This document shows positions 43,804 to 56,009 of a stretch of 64,000 nucleotides of DNA, one piece after another (the stretch's first letter is position 1; each line of letters opens with the position of its first letter). Below the pieces are notes generated by a model that was not told where the DNA came from, did no database searches, and was given only the letters and a program-made list of their open reading frames with translations. A program made the translations under genes and the position numbers. Location: contig NC_089597.1 in assembly GCF_019320115.1 (NCBI RefSeq), forward strand, positions 121,816,951 to 121,880,950, given 5' to 3'. The stretch comes from Miscanthus floridulus. Taxonomy: Eukaryota > Streptophyta > Magnoliopsida > Poales > Poaceae.

Positions 43804-44419
43804 CGCTCCACCTCAGGTACCACAGCCAAGCACCTCCCTCCCCATCAATGTTTTATTTTATAGAAAGTGAAGATACGGGCGGACAGCTAGCTGCTGCGTG
43901 TTCGACATGAAATTGTTTCATGAATGTGACTGTTCATGGGTGTCATCACTCCTATCGTTTCCGCGGCGATGTGCGGGGGTTGTCAACCAGCACTAGTTCA
44001 TATCATCACCATCACCTATAGGACAAAGACAAGATTGGTTGATGAACGTCACTACGGCACAGGCAATTACTAGGGGCGACTGCTGACCGTTGTTACCCAT
44101 CCGTCGCGAGAAATCAACGGTTTTTAGGAGCAACTCGCCAGCCGTTTCTAGAAAATCAATTTTTAGGAGCGACAAAAAATAGGACAAAAAATAGCAAAAA
44201 AAAAATCCCAAAGTCAGAAATCTTGCAAGAAATGTGTGTTTGCGGTCAGGGGGTTTCAAACCCACGCAACCTCAGTCTCGGGACGGCGGGGCATCCTCCT
44301 CCTTCTCGTCGGTGTCGTCATACGGCAGCTCGGCGTCTGGGCACCACGCTGCCCACAAGTGCCCGTTGTACCCGCGCGCTGACCCAAGCCCATATCGACG
44401 TCGTCGCAGCTCTTGCCTC
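43804..44419. other. STAR2-B upstream region, no gene
   Basis: This should contain the STAR2-B promoter on the minus strand; no clear TATA box was found close to the start. From about 44050 the words TTTTTAGGAGC and CGCCAGCCGTTTCTAGAAAA recur in variants, as in subterminal parts of some CACTA elements, but no ends are visible. The last 170 bases are GC-rich. Confidence 0.3.
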
Positions 44420-44783
44420 TGTTAGATTTATCAACGGCCAATTGGGCCCTTAGATCCGCGTCCTAATCGGGGGCGCCCAACCACTCCATGGTTGGTGGGC
44501 CCCTGTCGCACGACGCCATAAAAAGGAGGTGGGGGCGGGGCACAAGGCACGAGGTTCACCTGAGCCGTCAGACTCCCCACCTACAGTCCCTAAACCCTAA
44601 CCGATCTAGTGAGGGGGCGTTGCCAGCGACGGAAAGACCGCCACCGGCCACCGCCGCCTTTGCACCTCCGCCACTGCATCCACGACTTCACCGTCGGACC
44701 TCACCGTGCCACCGACAAGCACCCCATGGCAAGCTCGTCTTCTACGAAGGTGACCGATGGTTTGCACCTCCGCAACTCCTCTC
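44420..44783 (+). mobile_element. Copia-2 5' LTR, truncated
   Basis: The sequence starts TGTTAGATTTATCAACGGCC and runs parallel to the Copia-1 LTR (GGGGGCGCCCAACC, CATGGTTGGTGGGCCC, CACGAGGTTC) with many differences, so it is a related, older or different subfamily. It stops at 44783 where the Gypsy LTR begins. Its internal region resumes at about 56981. Confidence 0.8.
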
Positions 44784-45813
44784 TATCGATGCGAAAAGTG
44801 ACCAACAACTAAATATTTGTAGTTTTACCGTGCGTTATGATCGGATGTTACCTAGCACTCAATGACACAGAATTTATACTGATTCAGGCAATAGGCCCTA
44901 CGTCCAGTTGAGGTCGGTCGGTGACTTTATTCCTGAGCCCAGATGCTCGAAGTTTACTGTGGGGTTACAAACGAGTAAGGAATGAGAAAGAGGGGTGTTA
45001 GAGGCCCGGTTGGACTCTAAACCGAGTGGAAGAGAGTGACGGATGCTCAAACATACGCTAAGTATTGGAACGTATGATCTGTGTGTCCGAGCTTATCAGC
45101 TGTTGAGAGCGTGTAGACTGTGTAGCTGTCGAGTCCTAGAGCTATTGAGCTATCGAGTCAACCAGTCTTTGGGGGGCTTTTAGGAGAGAGCACATCCCCT
45201 TTTATAATTGAAGGGGGTGGCCTAACAAGTCAGAGAAAGAGAGAGAGTGTATGTATACGTGTGCTGCCTAGTCTTGTTGCCCACACCATCGGGTACGGGA
45301 TGGCCATCAGCGCCCACAATATTGTTTATGTTCAGACACATTTGGCAGACTCTACCATGTTTGTCTGGTATGGCAAACGACGGCGCCCACAATACTATTT
45401 ATACTCTGACGTGTCTGGTAGACTCTACCGTGTTCTCCTGACATGCCCTGATGGCACCGTCCTGTAGGTGCGCAGGGCATGACAGAGTACAGTCCTCGGT
45501 ATTACGGTTGACTTGAGCACCTTACCTTATCTGCTCCGCCTGCTCTGGTCAGTCGTTCCCAGTCGTTTCCGACCGTGTCGGTCGGGAAAGAGCAACGAGC
45601 AGAGGTCCGGCATATCCTCGGTCGGAGAAGGGGGTCAGAGTCGAACTGTGGTCCCACCTTGGCCAGGCCTTCTGATCGGGGACCGGATCGTTGTCTCAGC
45701 CTGTCATTGTGTATCTGGGCCGGCCCAGGCACGTGTTATCGCTACGCCGCCTGCTCGGCCGGGTTTTGTAGGGAAGCGGGTCCATTGGGGACCCCTGGTT
45801 TATGAACCCGACA
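44784..45813 (-). repeat. 3' LTR of the Tat-like Gypsy
   Basis: On the minus strand it begins TGTCGGGTTCATAAACC at 45813, directly after a purine-rich GGGGGCTCC tract (45814-45829), and ends near TTTTCGCATCGATA at 44784. The last bases appear mutated from the usual CA end. Confidence 0.7.
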
Positions 45814-46281
45814 GGAGCCCCCGAGCCCCTTTGGGACTTCTGTGAAGCCGTGAAGGGGCTGTTCACACACGTTTCACGTGATATTTGTAAAAGCCAGGGG
45901 CTTGTGTTTTTAGCTTAATGAAAGCTTGAATTTGCTTTGTAATTCCTGTACCCATTGTGTCGTGGAGGCGGGCTGTTATTAGAACTTTGGTGTTTTCCCC
46001 CTCGGTTTGTTGTACTGCGTAGGGTAACCGAGTAGGATTTAGGCGCCCAGCCTCCATGTGGAGGACTAGCAAAAGCCGTGGAGCCGCGTAGAGTGGATAA
46101 GGGTGCCCAGCCTCTGTGGGGAGGACTGGCGAAGGCCGTGGAGGCACGTCGGATCGATATTGGCGCCCAGCCCCTAAGAAGAAGACTCGCTGGTAATCCA
46201 TTTCTATAGGGTGCGTGCGAGCACACCCGATGGGTGTAAGGTAGTGGGTCACTGTCGGATGAGACAGAACCCGCATCCTTG

Positions 46282-46530
46282 GGGTTGGGCAAAACAGAGC
46301 CCGCACCCGAAGAGTCAGGCGAGACGGAGCATGAACCAAGGGGTCGGGCGAGATGGAGCCCGCGGCCTTGGGGTCGGGCGAGACAGAGCGCGAACCCAAG
46401 GGTCGGGCAAGATGGAGCCTGTGACCTTGGGGTCGGGCGAGACAGAGCGTGAACCCAAGGGTCGGGCGAGATGGAGCCCGCGGCCTTGGGGTTGGGTGAG
46501 ACGGAGCACGCACCCAAGGGTCGGGTGAGA
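46282..46530. repeat. 29/30-bp tandem array with 59-bp higher-order unit
   Basis: GGGTCGGGCGAGA and variants start at 46282, 46312, 46341, 46371, 46400, 46430, 46459, 46489 and 46518. Spacings alternate 30 and 29 bases, and odd and even copies differ consistently (GATGGAGCCCGCGGCC versus GACAGAGCGCGAACCC), so the amplified unit is the 59-base pair. It lies in the Gypsy 3' internal region. Confidence 0.9.
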
Positions 46531-46819
46531 TGGAGGTGGGTGTAGCCCCCGAGCCTACGGCCGTCTGGGGAGTCGGTCGGAGGCTGAGCACCTTGGTACT
46601 CTTTTTGGGGCTACGAACTCTTGTGTTTCTTCCGATCGGGGTGTTCGCCCGTGTTCATTCCGACCGCAACCTGTGCGGTCGGTCGGGTTCCTAAGTAGGG
46701 ACCTGGCAGCTCGAGCCCCTGAGCCACTAAGGGTCGGTCAGGGTCGGTCTCATGATTTCCTGTGTCACCACCATCCGCGATTTCCGCAACCAGAGGGATT
46801 GAGCTGACACCACTTGCCT

Positions 46820-47595
46820 CGATGGCTTGAGTGGTGAGCTTCAGTGAGCTTGTTAATGGGTATGTTCAAGTGGAATCTGGATCCATCGTTCGTGACGGGG
46901 TCGACATAGCCCTCATGTGGCACTCCACTTCTCCTTAACCCGCCTCCCGACAGATGCCCGAACCATTCTGGAGACCAACTCAGGTGGCCCGTTGGCCTCC
47001 CCTCGATGAAGATTCTGTGGGCATGGCTAGAGGTCAGGATCGAACGAGAAGGTCAAGATGACCCTGTTCGCTTCTAAGCGGATCGAGCGAGGGCCCCTGG
47101 GGCTCATCTGCGTTTTCTCCCCTAGCTCTGTTGACACGAGGTGGCCTCAATCCCTTTGCAGGCCAGCCTTCGAACCCCGGTCGGTTGTCGCTCATATCGA
47201 ATGAGACGACTACCGCTTTGTGACGCGACGCAAAGCGTTGTGATGCAATAATTGCATATGCAATGCTTGGATGTATGGGATGAATGTATGGATGAATATA
47301 TGACTGAATGTATGAATGCATGCATGAGAATGGAAGAACGAATGCTCATGCACTGGGAAAGTAGAACGGGGGTTGGTAAAGTTACCTCGATGGCTTGAGT
47401 GATGGGTCCGAGGAGCTCCTATCGGATATGTCAGAGTGGGATCCATGTTCGTCGTTCGTGACGGGGTCGGCATAACCCGCATGCGGCATCCCACTGCTCC
47501 TTACCTATCTCTCGGCAGCCGCCCGAGCAATCCGATCGACTCGGGTGACCCGTTGGCCTCTCCTCGATGGAGATTCCATCGATGGGCCCCTCCAA
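46820..47595. repeat. Two diverged copies of a 210-bp segment
   Basis: 46820-47030 and 47391-47595 share CTCGATGGCTTGAGT, TCGTTCGTGACGGGGTCG, CATGTGGCA/CATGCGGCATCCCACT and CCCGTTGGCCTC in order. The 360 bases between include a GAATGTATG-rich stretch near 47280-47330. Confidence 0.75.
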
Positions 47596-48478
47596 ACCCT
47601 GCTAGGGAAGACGGAGGGTCGTTCATGTGCGGTTGCGCCTCGTTTCCCATGCCCAGGTTGCGGTAGTGGTGGGCCCCACCTAGGCCACGTCTCGTTAGCC
47701 AGGCGATGTTTCATCGGCTAGGCCGCCTCCCGTCAGCCAGGGCCACGTCCCACCGCATGCTTTTCCACATTAAATAGGGGGAAGGGAGAGGGTTTTCCTC
47801 CTGTTCTTTCGCTTTTCTTCAACCGCTGCCGTTTCTGCTTCCTTCTTTTCACCAAGCCTATTCGTGTGCCGCAGCAATTTCTAGGAGAGAGGAGGGCAGA
47901 GCGAGGGAGGGGAAAACTCATAGATTCGTTCGTAAATCCGAGGTGCGATGTTGAATTGGAAGCCTTAACGTGGATGAGGCTGTGCTGGCCGACTTCACCG
48001 CGAAGGGGCTGCTTCCGTCGAAGGAGGTGGCACACTAGAGGGCTCCCACGCTGGGGGAGGTTGTTCCATGACCCCGGTCCGACGAGGTCATCTCCTTCCT
48101 CGCATTCCACGAGCGCAGGCTTGGGTACCCCGTGCATTGGTTTCTAGGCTCCCTCCCTCGCCAGTCACGGAGGCAGAGAGGTGGGAAACTAGGCTCCCTG
48201 TCTCACCCGGTGGAGGAGCGCACGGTTTGCCTGCCTAGTCAGAGGTGGAGGGGTCTGGATGAGCCATAGCCAGACTGGAGGTAGAGCAGCCGCTGGCGAG
48301 CCATGGAGTCCTAGCGGTGGACATCCCCTTCGATGGTGAGGAAGACACCGGGGTGGAGCCGCCAGCCATCCCGCCATCCTAGGAGTTAGTGATGATCCAG
48401 TCGTCGCATGATACTACGATGGCTGGATCTTCCAGCGGGTCAGGGGCGACCCGCAAGCTAGTGTGGCCTTCGTGACGA

Positions 48479-51400
48479 GGAGGAGGTGAAGCTCTGGCAC
48501 CTGCTCAGAAAGAGAGGACTATCCATGGAGTCCGATCTCGCCCTTACGAAGGCGAGGCTCAAGGAGGCCTTGGAGAGGGTTGAGCTCATCCATCAGGCCA
48601 TGACTGTCGATCTGCCACGCGTTGCAGAGGTAAGTTTTATGCATTCTTGGTATTATCTTTGATTCCTTGGCTTTTAAATGGTTGTCTTAGCATGCCTGCT
48701 TCTTGTCTTCCAGGACCTAGAGATGATGTCGATCCATAAGTCCTGATTTCTTCGGGAGGAGCATGGTCGGATGGAACAAGAAGCAGTGGCATCGCGGTGG
48801 GTTATGAGCTCAAGCACCAGCTAGAGTCCACCCGTCATGAGTCCCAAAGACTGGGCAGCCGAGGCGATGGGTGCACGGGCGACGGAGGTGCGTGCGGTCG
48901 AGTGGGCGACTGCTGTCGAGCAGGAACTCGACGCGGCGAAGGCCCACTTAGCGGAGACCGAGGTGGCGCTCCAGAAGTCCTTGGAGGCTCTGGAGGAGGA
49001 ACGGAAGGCCCGGTCAGACGTTGTCGGCGCAAAAATCGAACGTGGTGATGCGCCGGGCACGCAGCAAGCCAGAACGATCTGAGCGGAGTCAGCCCGGAGA
49101 TCTGCTTGGCTTCAACACAGGACTAGTCGATCCTAGAAATCTCGAAGGTGTGCTAGTCAATTTGACCTGCAATTGACAAGGAGAGAAAAGCTTATCAGTA
49201 ATTTAGGGTGGAACATGCCGGTGTTGACCAGACAGTTCCAAGTATGCTGCTTCGAGCAGCCAAACAGGGAAATCGACCAGATAGCCGATACGAGGACAAA
49301 TCGACTGTTAGGGGCTGTAATGTTCGTGGGTCATGATTGATTTGTGATAATAAGTTCAATGCACCCAGATATAAGTAACATCATCAGCTAAATGGATATA
49401 ACTAGTGTGAAGCATTGAGCCGATAAGTTTAACGAGACAAGATATAACATGCGAACAAATCGGCTGTCTAATATAAATGAATCTACAAACGCTCTGAATC
49501 TAATCTATTATCATCAACAGTAAGGTTCGACCGGATCGATACAGCTATGATAATGATAACAAACTAAAACCAAAGAATTCATAAAACCATCTATATATTG
49601 ACAGGTTCATGAAAAACATGCTATATGCATGAGGGCACAGGCGAATCGGCTAAAATAGGCAATGCATGCATAGCAAACAAACAGAGTACATATCTCGATC
49701 ATGGACAAAACCACTAATCGATGATCTCTAATCTAAAGTCTTACCAGTGAGGTTCGATCGGATCGATGTAGCTATGGTGGTGTCATTAGATTAGATCTCA
49801 TTAACTAGTGAGTTTATCCAAGATCGAAACATGTCTTTGAATGCATACTATGCTTAATTGGAATAGAGATAAAACAGCCAATCTAGCAGAATTAAGCCAT
49901 CAATTATGAGATTCATAGTGTGACCAGACTAGAAGAGGACCAATTATGATGATATGATGCCGATCTATCTCTATCTCAATCAGATGATTTGTTATGATTA
50001 ATGGAACATTAATTATAAACAAGATTGATAATTGGTGAATCAACCAAAAACAGCAAGGAAAATCTTACTAATCTTAGCAGATTCAATAACCGGTGATATT
50101 GTATTAAACAACAAGTTATTTAACACAAGATCGATAACTTTGATCTATATTATGATTCGTAAGAGATCAATTAGCTGATGCAGCCTTACAAATAATGATA
50201 CAGATCGATAACTAACTTATACTAAAGCTCATAAGAGGTTGGTCAGACCGATGCAGCCTTACAAACAAAAGTATAAGCCGTGACGGTACTCATATACAAG
50301 CTGGAGGTCGACCAGATCGATGCAGCCCTGCTTGTTGAAGAACTCATCGAGATCCACAGTACTCCTACTCCTAAGGGTTGGCGTGAAGCTAGAAAAAATA
50401 ATTGTATTGATTGATTGGTTGTTGTCTTACAATGGTCGGAGTTCAATATTTATACCCAGAACCTAAACATGAATCCTACCCAAATACGACCTATTAAAAT
50501 TCTTGGAATAAAAGAAAACATTCCTAACTTAAGATAACTTGGACCCTACTCTTTCCCTTTTTGTAGAGTCCCACATATTTTTTCCCGACGCCATTCATAC
50601 GTAGTCCTTTAACGTTGCCTGCTGACATCATTTATAAAATAGCCGATTCTGACACTATATCAAAACCAGCCGATATCGATTCATACTTGATCGATTTCTT
50701 GATGATACAATCTTAGAAGCTTCAAGTTCCCGCGTTCTTCTTTCCAAATTTTGGTGTAAATAGACGCCGAGCAAGAAGTGGTCACGCTCCGAGGGCAGAT
50801 GCTTGGGGCAGAGGAGTCGAACGTTCGACTGCTCGAGAGGGTGACCCGGCACGAGGAAGGGCTCTCCATTCTCAAAAGCACCTGCCTCGGTACGTACCTA
50901 TTCTACCCTCAATTGATGCCTTGAATTTTTCTTTCCTTTGCTGCTGAATTTGTCATCCGTTTCTAGAACTAGGTGGAAAGATTGGCTCTCTAGAGCAAGA
51001 GCTAGAGACGGTCAAAGCAGCGGTCGGTCGAAGTGCGGAGGCGCTAGCCTAGTCCCTTGAGGAGCAACGCGTTCTCAAGGGAGAGCTCGACCAGCTTCAC
51101 AGGTGTTCGGGTCAGGACCGAGCACCAGTACGCCCGTCATCTAGCTGGCGGAGGTCCTGAATGAAGTTTGGGTGCTCATCTCCGATGGCATGTTCTACGG
51201 GACGTCGGGGGTACTGACCTCGGGGGTGACCCACTACCCTAATCTAGACTTCGTGGCCATCTGCAGAGGATACGCCGATGGGTGGAGCATAGACGAAATC
51301 CATGCGCTGGGGGAGAGTTTGGTGCCACATGCACAAATGATCGTTGAGCGGGTCACCGCGCAGTGGGTGATGGAGGCTCACCATTCGACCGTGGCCGTAG

Positions 51401-51570
51401 ACATGCACCGAGAAGATGTCGTCGAGCCTACGGAGGCAGCAGAGGACGGGTAAAAGGTGAGCGTTGTCCCATCCCCAACCGAGCTGAGCGCTATCTTCCC
51501 GATCACAACCGAGCTGCCTTCATCCTCGTCAACCGTACCATCAGCCGATGTTGTCGGGGGGCATAATAGA
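48479..51570 (+). pseudogene. Antisense extra ORF of the Tat-like Gypsy
   Basis: A plus-strand, intron-containing frame opposite to pol encodes a coiled-coil protein: LTKARLKEALERVELIHQAM, donor CAGAGGTAAGT near 48628, acceptor TTCCAG near 48712, then VEQELDAAKAHLAETEVALQ, broken by an insertion, then VVTLRGQMLGAEESNVRLLE near 50780, donor at about 50890 (GGTACGTACC), and a globular end with GVTHYPNLDFVAICRGYADG ending in a stop at 51452. Function is unknown. Stops and shifts mark it as decayed. Boundaries are approximate. Confidence 0.6.
49022..50762 (-). mobile_element. Insertion of 1.74 kb, probably a solo LTR
   Basis: The segment interrupts the coiled-coil frame between KARSD and DAEQEVV. 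Flanks GACGT (49017-49021) and GACGC (50763-50767) agree at four of five bases. On the minus strand the ends are TATTTACACC (TG decayed to TA) and GCGCCGACA, and TATAAATA lies at 50454-50447, so I read it as a minus-strand solo LTR. Four loose copies of a GATCGATGCAGC-type motif occur at about 49519, 49750, 50237 and 50306. Confidence 0.55.
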
Positions 51571-51969
51571 GTTAGAGTAGAAATAGTCAGTTTATGTAAA
51601 AGATGAATTCGTGGAGGAGCCCCCGTCTGAACAGTTTTACATTCGTGAATATTTGAAGTTCGTTTTTGTGATGAAATCACTTGTGAGGGGAAGCTTGTCC
51701 CGTCCGCCCTTGTTTTTATCCTTGCATAGCTTTGTTTTTGTCCTTTCTTTTTCGCACCTGCCTGTTGACTCATAGGCTGCAACCTTAAGAACCCGGGTGT
51801 GGCCCATGAGGCTCAGCTGCTCGTAACCGTAGGTCATCGCGGGGTGTGATCGGTCGGGAGGCTAAAAGCGCAAGTTACATAGGGTAATCAAAGGAACGGA
51901 ATGCCCTTTCATTTGGGTGATGCCCTTTTGTTTGGGCGAAAAGTGTTACTATATGATAGTAAAAAAGGG

Positions 51970-53125
51970 GTGGTATCACACCCCCATGGAGCCCCCGAGT
52001 GACCCAGGCCGAGAGTGCTCGGGCTGGGGCACTGTAGGAGCAACCATTGATTGGAAATAAATGGTAAGACTGAGCTTTAGGGAAAGAAACGACATAACGG
52101 TTTGATGTTCCATATGTTGGTGAGAACGTTGCTGTTGTCGTCCTTCAGTCGGTAGGCACCCGATCAGATCACCTCGGTCACCGTGTAGGGTCCTTCCCAT
52201 GGTGGAGAGAGAGCTTATGTTTCTCCTTGGTTGACTGGGTCCTCTGGAGTATGAGATCACCGACCTCAAGGATCCTCCCCCTGATTTTTCTTTCATGGTA
52301 CCTATGGAAAGTTTGCTGGTAATGAGCGGAGCAGATGATGGTCATCTCACAAGCCTCCTCGAGTAGGTCAACCATGTCCTGCTGAGCCTCCATGGCTCAA
52401 TCCCGGTCGAAGGCCTTTACTCTTGAGGTGCCGTGATTGAGGTCGGAGGGCAACACTGTTTCGGCTCCGTATGCGTGGAAGAAAGGGGTGAACCCTATGG
52501 GCCGGTTTGGGTCATTCTTAGGCTCTAGAGGATTGTTGGGACCTCTGCAACCCATCGCCCAGCATACTTTTTGAGTCGGTCGAAGATGCGGGGCTTGAGT
52601 CCTTAGAGGACCATGCCGTTGGCCCACTCAACCTAACCGTTAGTACGCGGGTGTCCCACCGAGGCCCAATCGATCCTGATGCTATATCCATCATAGAAGT
52701 CTAGGAACTTCTTCCTGATGAAGTTTGTTCTATGGTCGGTGATGATACAGTTAGGGACACCAAATCTATAGTTGATGTCGAGGAAGAACTTAACCACCTC
52801 TTCTGAGCGGATATTGGTGATGAGCTTCGCCTCTATCCACTTGGTGAACTTGTCCACCGCCACGAGTAGGTGAGTGAAGCCACCTGGGGCCTTTTTGTGG
52901 GGTCCAACCATGTCAAGGCCCCAGACCATGAATGGCCACGTGATGGGGATGGTCTGAAGTTCCTGCGTCGGTAGATGAGTCTGCCGAGTGTAGAACTAGC
53001 ATCCTTCAAACATGTGGACCACCTCCTCTGCATCTCGCAGCGAAGTGGGCCAGTAAAAAACTTGGCGAAAGGCTTTCTTGACCAGCGACCTTGGGGCCGT
53101 GTGATGTCCACAGACTTTGGCAATG
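51970..53125 (-). pseudogene. Gypsy integrase
   Basis: Minus-strand fragments give LDMVGPHKKAPGG and VAVDKFTKWIEA, CIITDHRTNFIRKKF and GHPRTNG followed by a stop, the three acidic-site neighbourhoods of the DDE integrase, then the C-terminal part with YHERKIRGRILEVGDLILQR (about 52290). Frames change several times, and the end near 51970 is frame-broken. Confidence 0.8.
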
Positions 53126-53639
53126 ACTTCGAGGAGAAGTTGTTTCCCCTAGTCGGTCGGGATGCACTTCATGAGCACTTCCGATGGACTTCGCTTGTAA
53201 AGTTCGTTACTAATGGTGATGAACGTCTTGGCACATCAAGTGATTCATCGTGCTTCAGTCCTTTCTGGTGGGAGAGCCTTCTCGAGGAGGTAGGCGAGCA
53301 GTGGTGCTCTCTAGTCGACCGGATCGAGTGCCATCATGGTGATGTCGCTGGGCGATGTTGCCATGAAGGCGCCAAGGTCAGAGCTCCCGAGCACTGGGTT
53401 GGAGTCAGGGCACGTCGAGGGGTCAGAGCCCCTGAGTGCCAGATTGGTGTTGGAGCGCGTCTGAGTCAGATCCTCTCAGATGTGGGTAGACAGCTCATGG
53501 AGGTCGTTTACAAAGACCCCATTGGCAGGCAGTTCCTGTCTGGCCACCAATTTTGCGAGGAAGTCGACAATGTCGTTGTCGTTTTGAGGGACATGATGCA
53601 GTTTGATCCCTTGGAACTTGTCCTCGAGCTTGCGCACCT

Positions 53640-55375
53640 CCTAGCAATATGCCGCCATGAGAGGGCTCTTGCAGGAGGACTCCTTCATGACTTGGTCAAT
53701 GACCAACTCTGAGTCGTCGTGGACAAATAGCCGCATGGCTCCAAGCTCAATGGCAATGCGCAGTCTATTGATGAGGGCCTCATACTCCATGACATTGTTC
53801 GAGGCTAAAAAATGGAGACGGATCATGTAGCGGAGCCTACTCCCATCCGAGGAGATCTAAACCAGTCCAGCCCTTGAGCCAGGCACCACGACTGACCCGT
53901 CAAAGTACATCGTCCAGTACTCGTGGGTGACGTTCGGGGTCGGGAGCTGAACTTCCGTCCATTCGGCAATGAAGTCGGCAAGAGCCTAAGACTTAATAGT
54001 AGTGCAGGGGACATACCTGATGTCGTGGCCCATGAGCTCGAGAGCCCACCTAGAGATTTGGCCAGCGGCGTCGCGGTTACGGATGACTTCCCCTAGTGGG
54101 TACAAGGTGATGACCATGACCTCATGGTCGGTGAAGTAGTGCAAGATCTTCTAGGTCACCATCAGCACGGCGTATAGAAGCTTTTGAACCTAAGGGTAGC
54201 GAACTTTAGCATCAGTGAGTACCTCACCGATGAAGTGCACTGGTCGTTGGACCTTTAGGGGGTGTCCTAGCTCCTCCTTCTCGACGACAAGGGCGGCACT
54301 CACAACGTGGTTGCTTGCCACGACATAGAGGAGGAGGGATTCTCCCCGTTTGGGAGCAACGAGGATTGGTGCCGACGCCAGCGATGCTTTGAGGCTTTCC
54401 AAAGCCTGCTGTGCCTCCTTTGTCCAGATGAATGCGTCTGTCTTCTTGAGAAGTTTGTAGAGGCATCCCTCATTTGCCTAGTCAGGAGATGAACCGGCTT
54501 AGGGCGGATAAACAGCCGGTGAGCCTCTGTACGCCCTTAATGTTGTGTATTGGGCCCATGTTGGAGATGGCCTTGATTTTTTAGGGTTGGCTTTGATGTC
54601 ACGCTCGGACACGATGTATCCGAGCAACTTCCCCTTCGGAACCCAACACATTTTTTGGGATTCAATTTGACGCTAAACCATCGGAGGTTCACGAATGTTG
54701 CGGCCAAGTTTGCGATTAGGTCGCTGGCTTGAGCCGTTTTCACCACTACATCATCTACATAGACGACGATTGTTGGTTTCGGCCGCTCGACTTGGTCAGG
54801 TTGGTTGAATAGGTCGATTTGGTTGGTGAAGCATCACTGCATGCACCGTTGATAGACGGCGCCATCGTTCTTCAGACCGAAAGGCATGGTTACGTAATAG
54901 TACGAACCATATGGGTGATGAAGGAAGTCATGACCTGGTCAGACTCTTTCATCGTGATCTGGGGTAGCCTGAGTAGGCATCCAGAAAGGAGAGGATTTTG
55001 CACCCCGAGGTGGAGTCGACTATCTGATCTATGAGTGGCAAAGGAAAGTGATCCTTTGAGCACGCCTTGTTGAGGCCAGTATAGTCAACACACATTCTTC
55101 ACTTCCCATTCTTATTTTTCACAAGAATATGATTAGCTAGATAGTTAGAGTGGTATACCTCTTTGATGAATCCGATTGCCAGAAGTTTAACGATCTCCTC
55201 GCCTATGGCCCTACGCCTTTCGTCATCAAAGCGACGCAAACATTGCATGGCGGGCTTTGAGCTAGGGACGACGTGAAGTGCGTGCTCAGTGACCTCCCTC
55301 GGTATGACTGGCATGTCAGAAGGCTTCCACATGAAGACATCATGATTTGCGCATAGGAAGTCGGCAATCTTTCTT
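53640..55375 (-). pseudogene. Gypsy reverse transcriptase and RNase H
   Basis: From 55332: VTEHALHVVPSSKPAMQCLR and RAIGEEIVKLLAIGFIKEV, the RT finger region; VVYVDDVVVKT with an intact YVDD near 54770-54740; SLKASLASAPILVAPKRGES and RPVHFIGEVL of the RT-RNase H connection (54402-54190); and NNVMEYEALINRLRIAIELG with DDSELV of RNase H (53826-53641). Many frameshifts and stops are present. Confidence 0.85.
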
Positions 55376-55377
55376 TC

Positions 55378-55963
55378 CTATTTGGCCGGAAGCTTGGTCC
55401 CGATCCGCACCGTCTTGGTCAGGTCGATGGGGTCGATCTCCATCACCTTGGTTTTCTCAGTCGGATAGAAGGCACTCAAGGAGGTTAGCCCGTTGCAGTT
55501 GGGGACTGCGAGAGTCACTGAATTCCTGAGCTCCGGGAGCTCATCGGAGTTGATGACAACAGTGGTGAGCTCATAATGCTCGTGGTCGCACAGGTAGGCG
55601 TGCGACAAGGTACTACCTATGGTGATGACGTCATTCCTCCCTAGCATATTTAGCTTGAGGTAGGTGTAGTTGGGGATCGCCATGAACTTGGTGTAGCATG
55701 GCTGCCCCAAGATGGCGTGGTAGGACCCCAAAAAGTTCACTACCTTGAAGGCTATGACCTCCGAGTGGAAGTTGGCGTGGTCGCCAAACGTGATGGGCAG
55801 GTCGATCTGCCCGAGTGGATACACCTGCGCCCCTGGGATCATGCCATGGAAGGGAGAGCTCACTGAGCGACGCTCTGATCGGGGGATGTGCATGGCGTCG
55901 AGGGTGTCGATGTAGAGAATGTTGAGGCCGCTGCCTTCGTACATCAGCACCTTGGTGAGGCAC
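55378..55963 (-). pseudogene. Gypsy aspartic-protease region
   Basis: The minus frame has GSGLNILYIDTLDAMHIPRS, QIDLPITFGDHANFHSEVIA and SYHAILGQPCYTKFMAIPNY, the retropepsin-like segment and linker typical of grass Gypsy elements. The catalytic DTG would lie just upstream of 55950 and is not clear. Confidence 0.75.
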
Positions 55964-56009
55964 TTCTTGCGGATGATGGGGTCGATGACGAGCGGGTAGC
56001 GACCCGGTC

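Noticed and set aside
44240..44290. Possible tRNA T-arm-like GGTTTCAAACCC
   Set aside because: No acceptor stem, D-arm or anticodon arm can be placed around it.
45863..46591. Minus-strand frame of 242 codons rich in Pro, Ser and Arg
   Set aside because: It is produced by the 29/30-bp tandem array read through without stops; no independent support.
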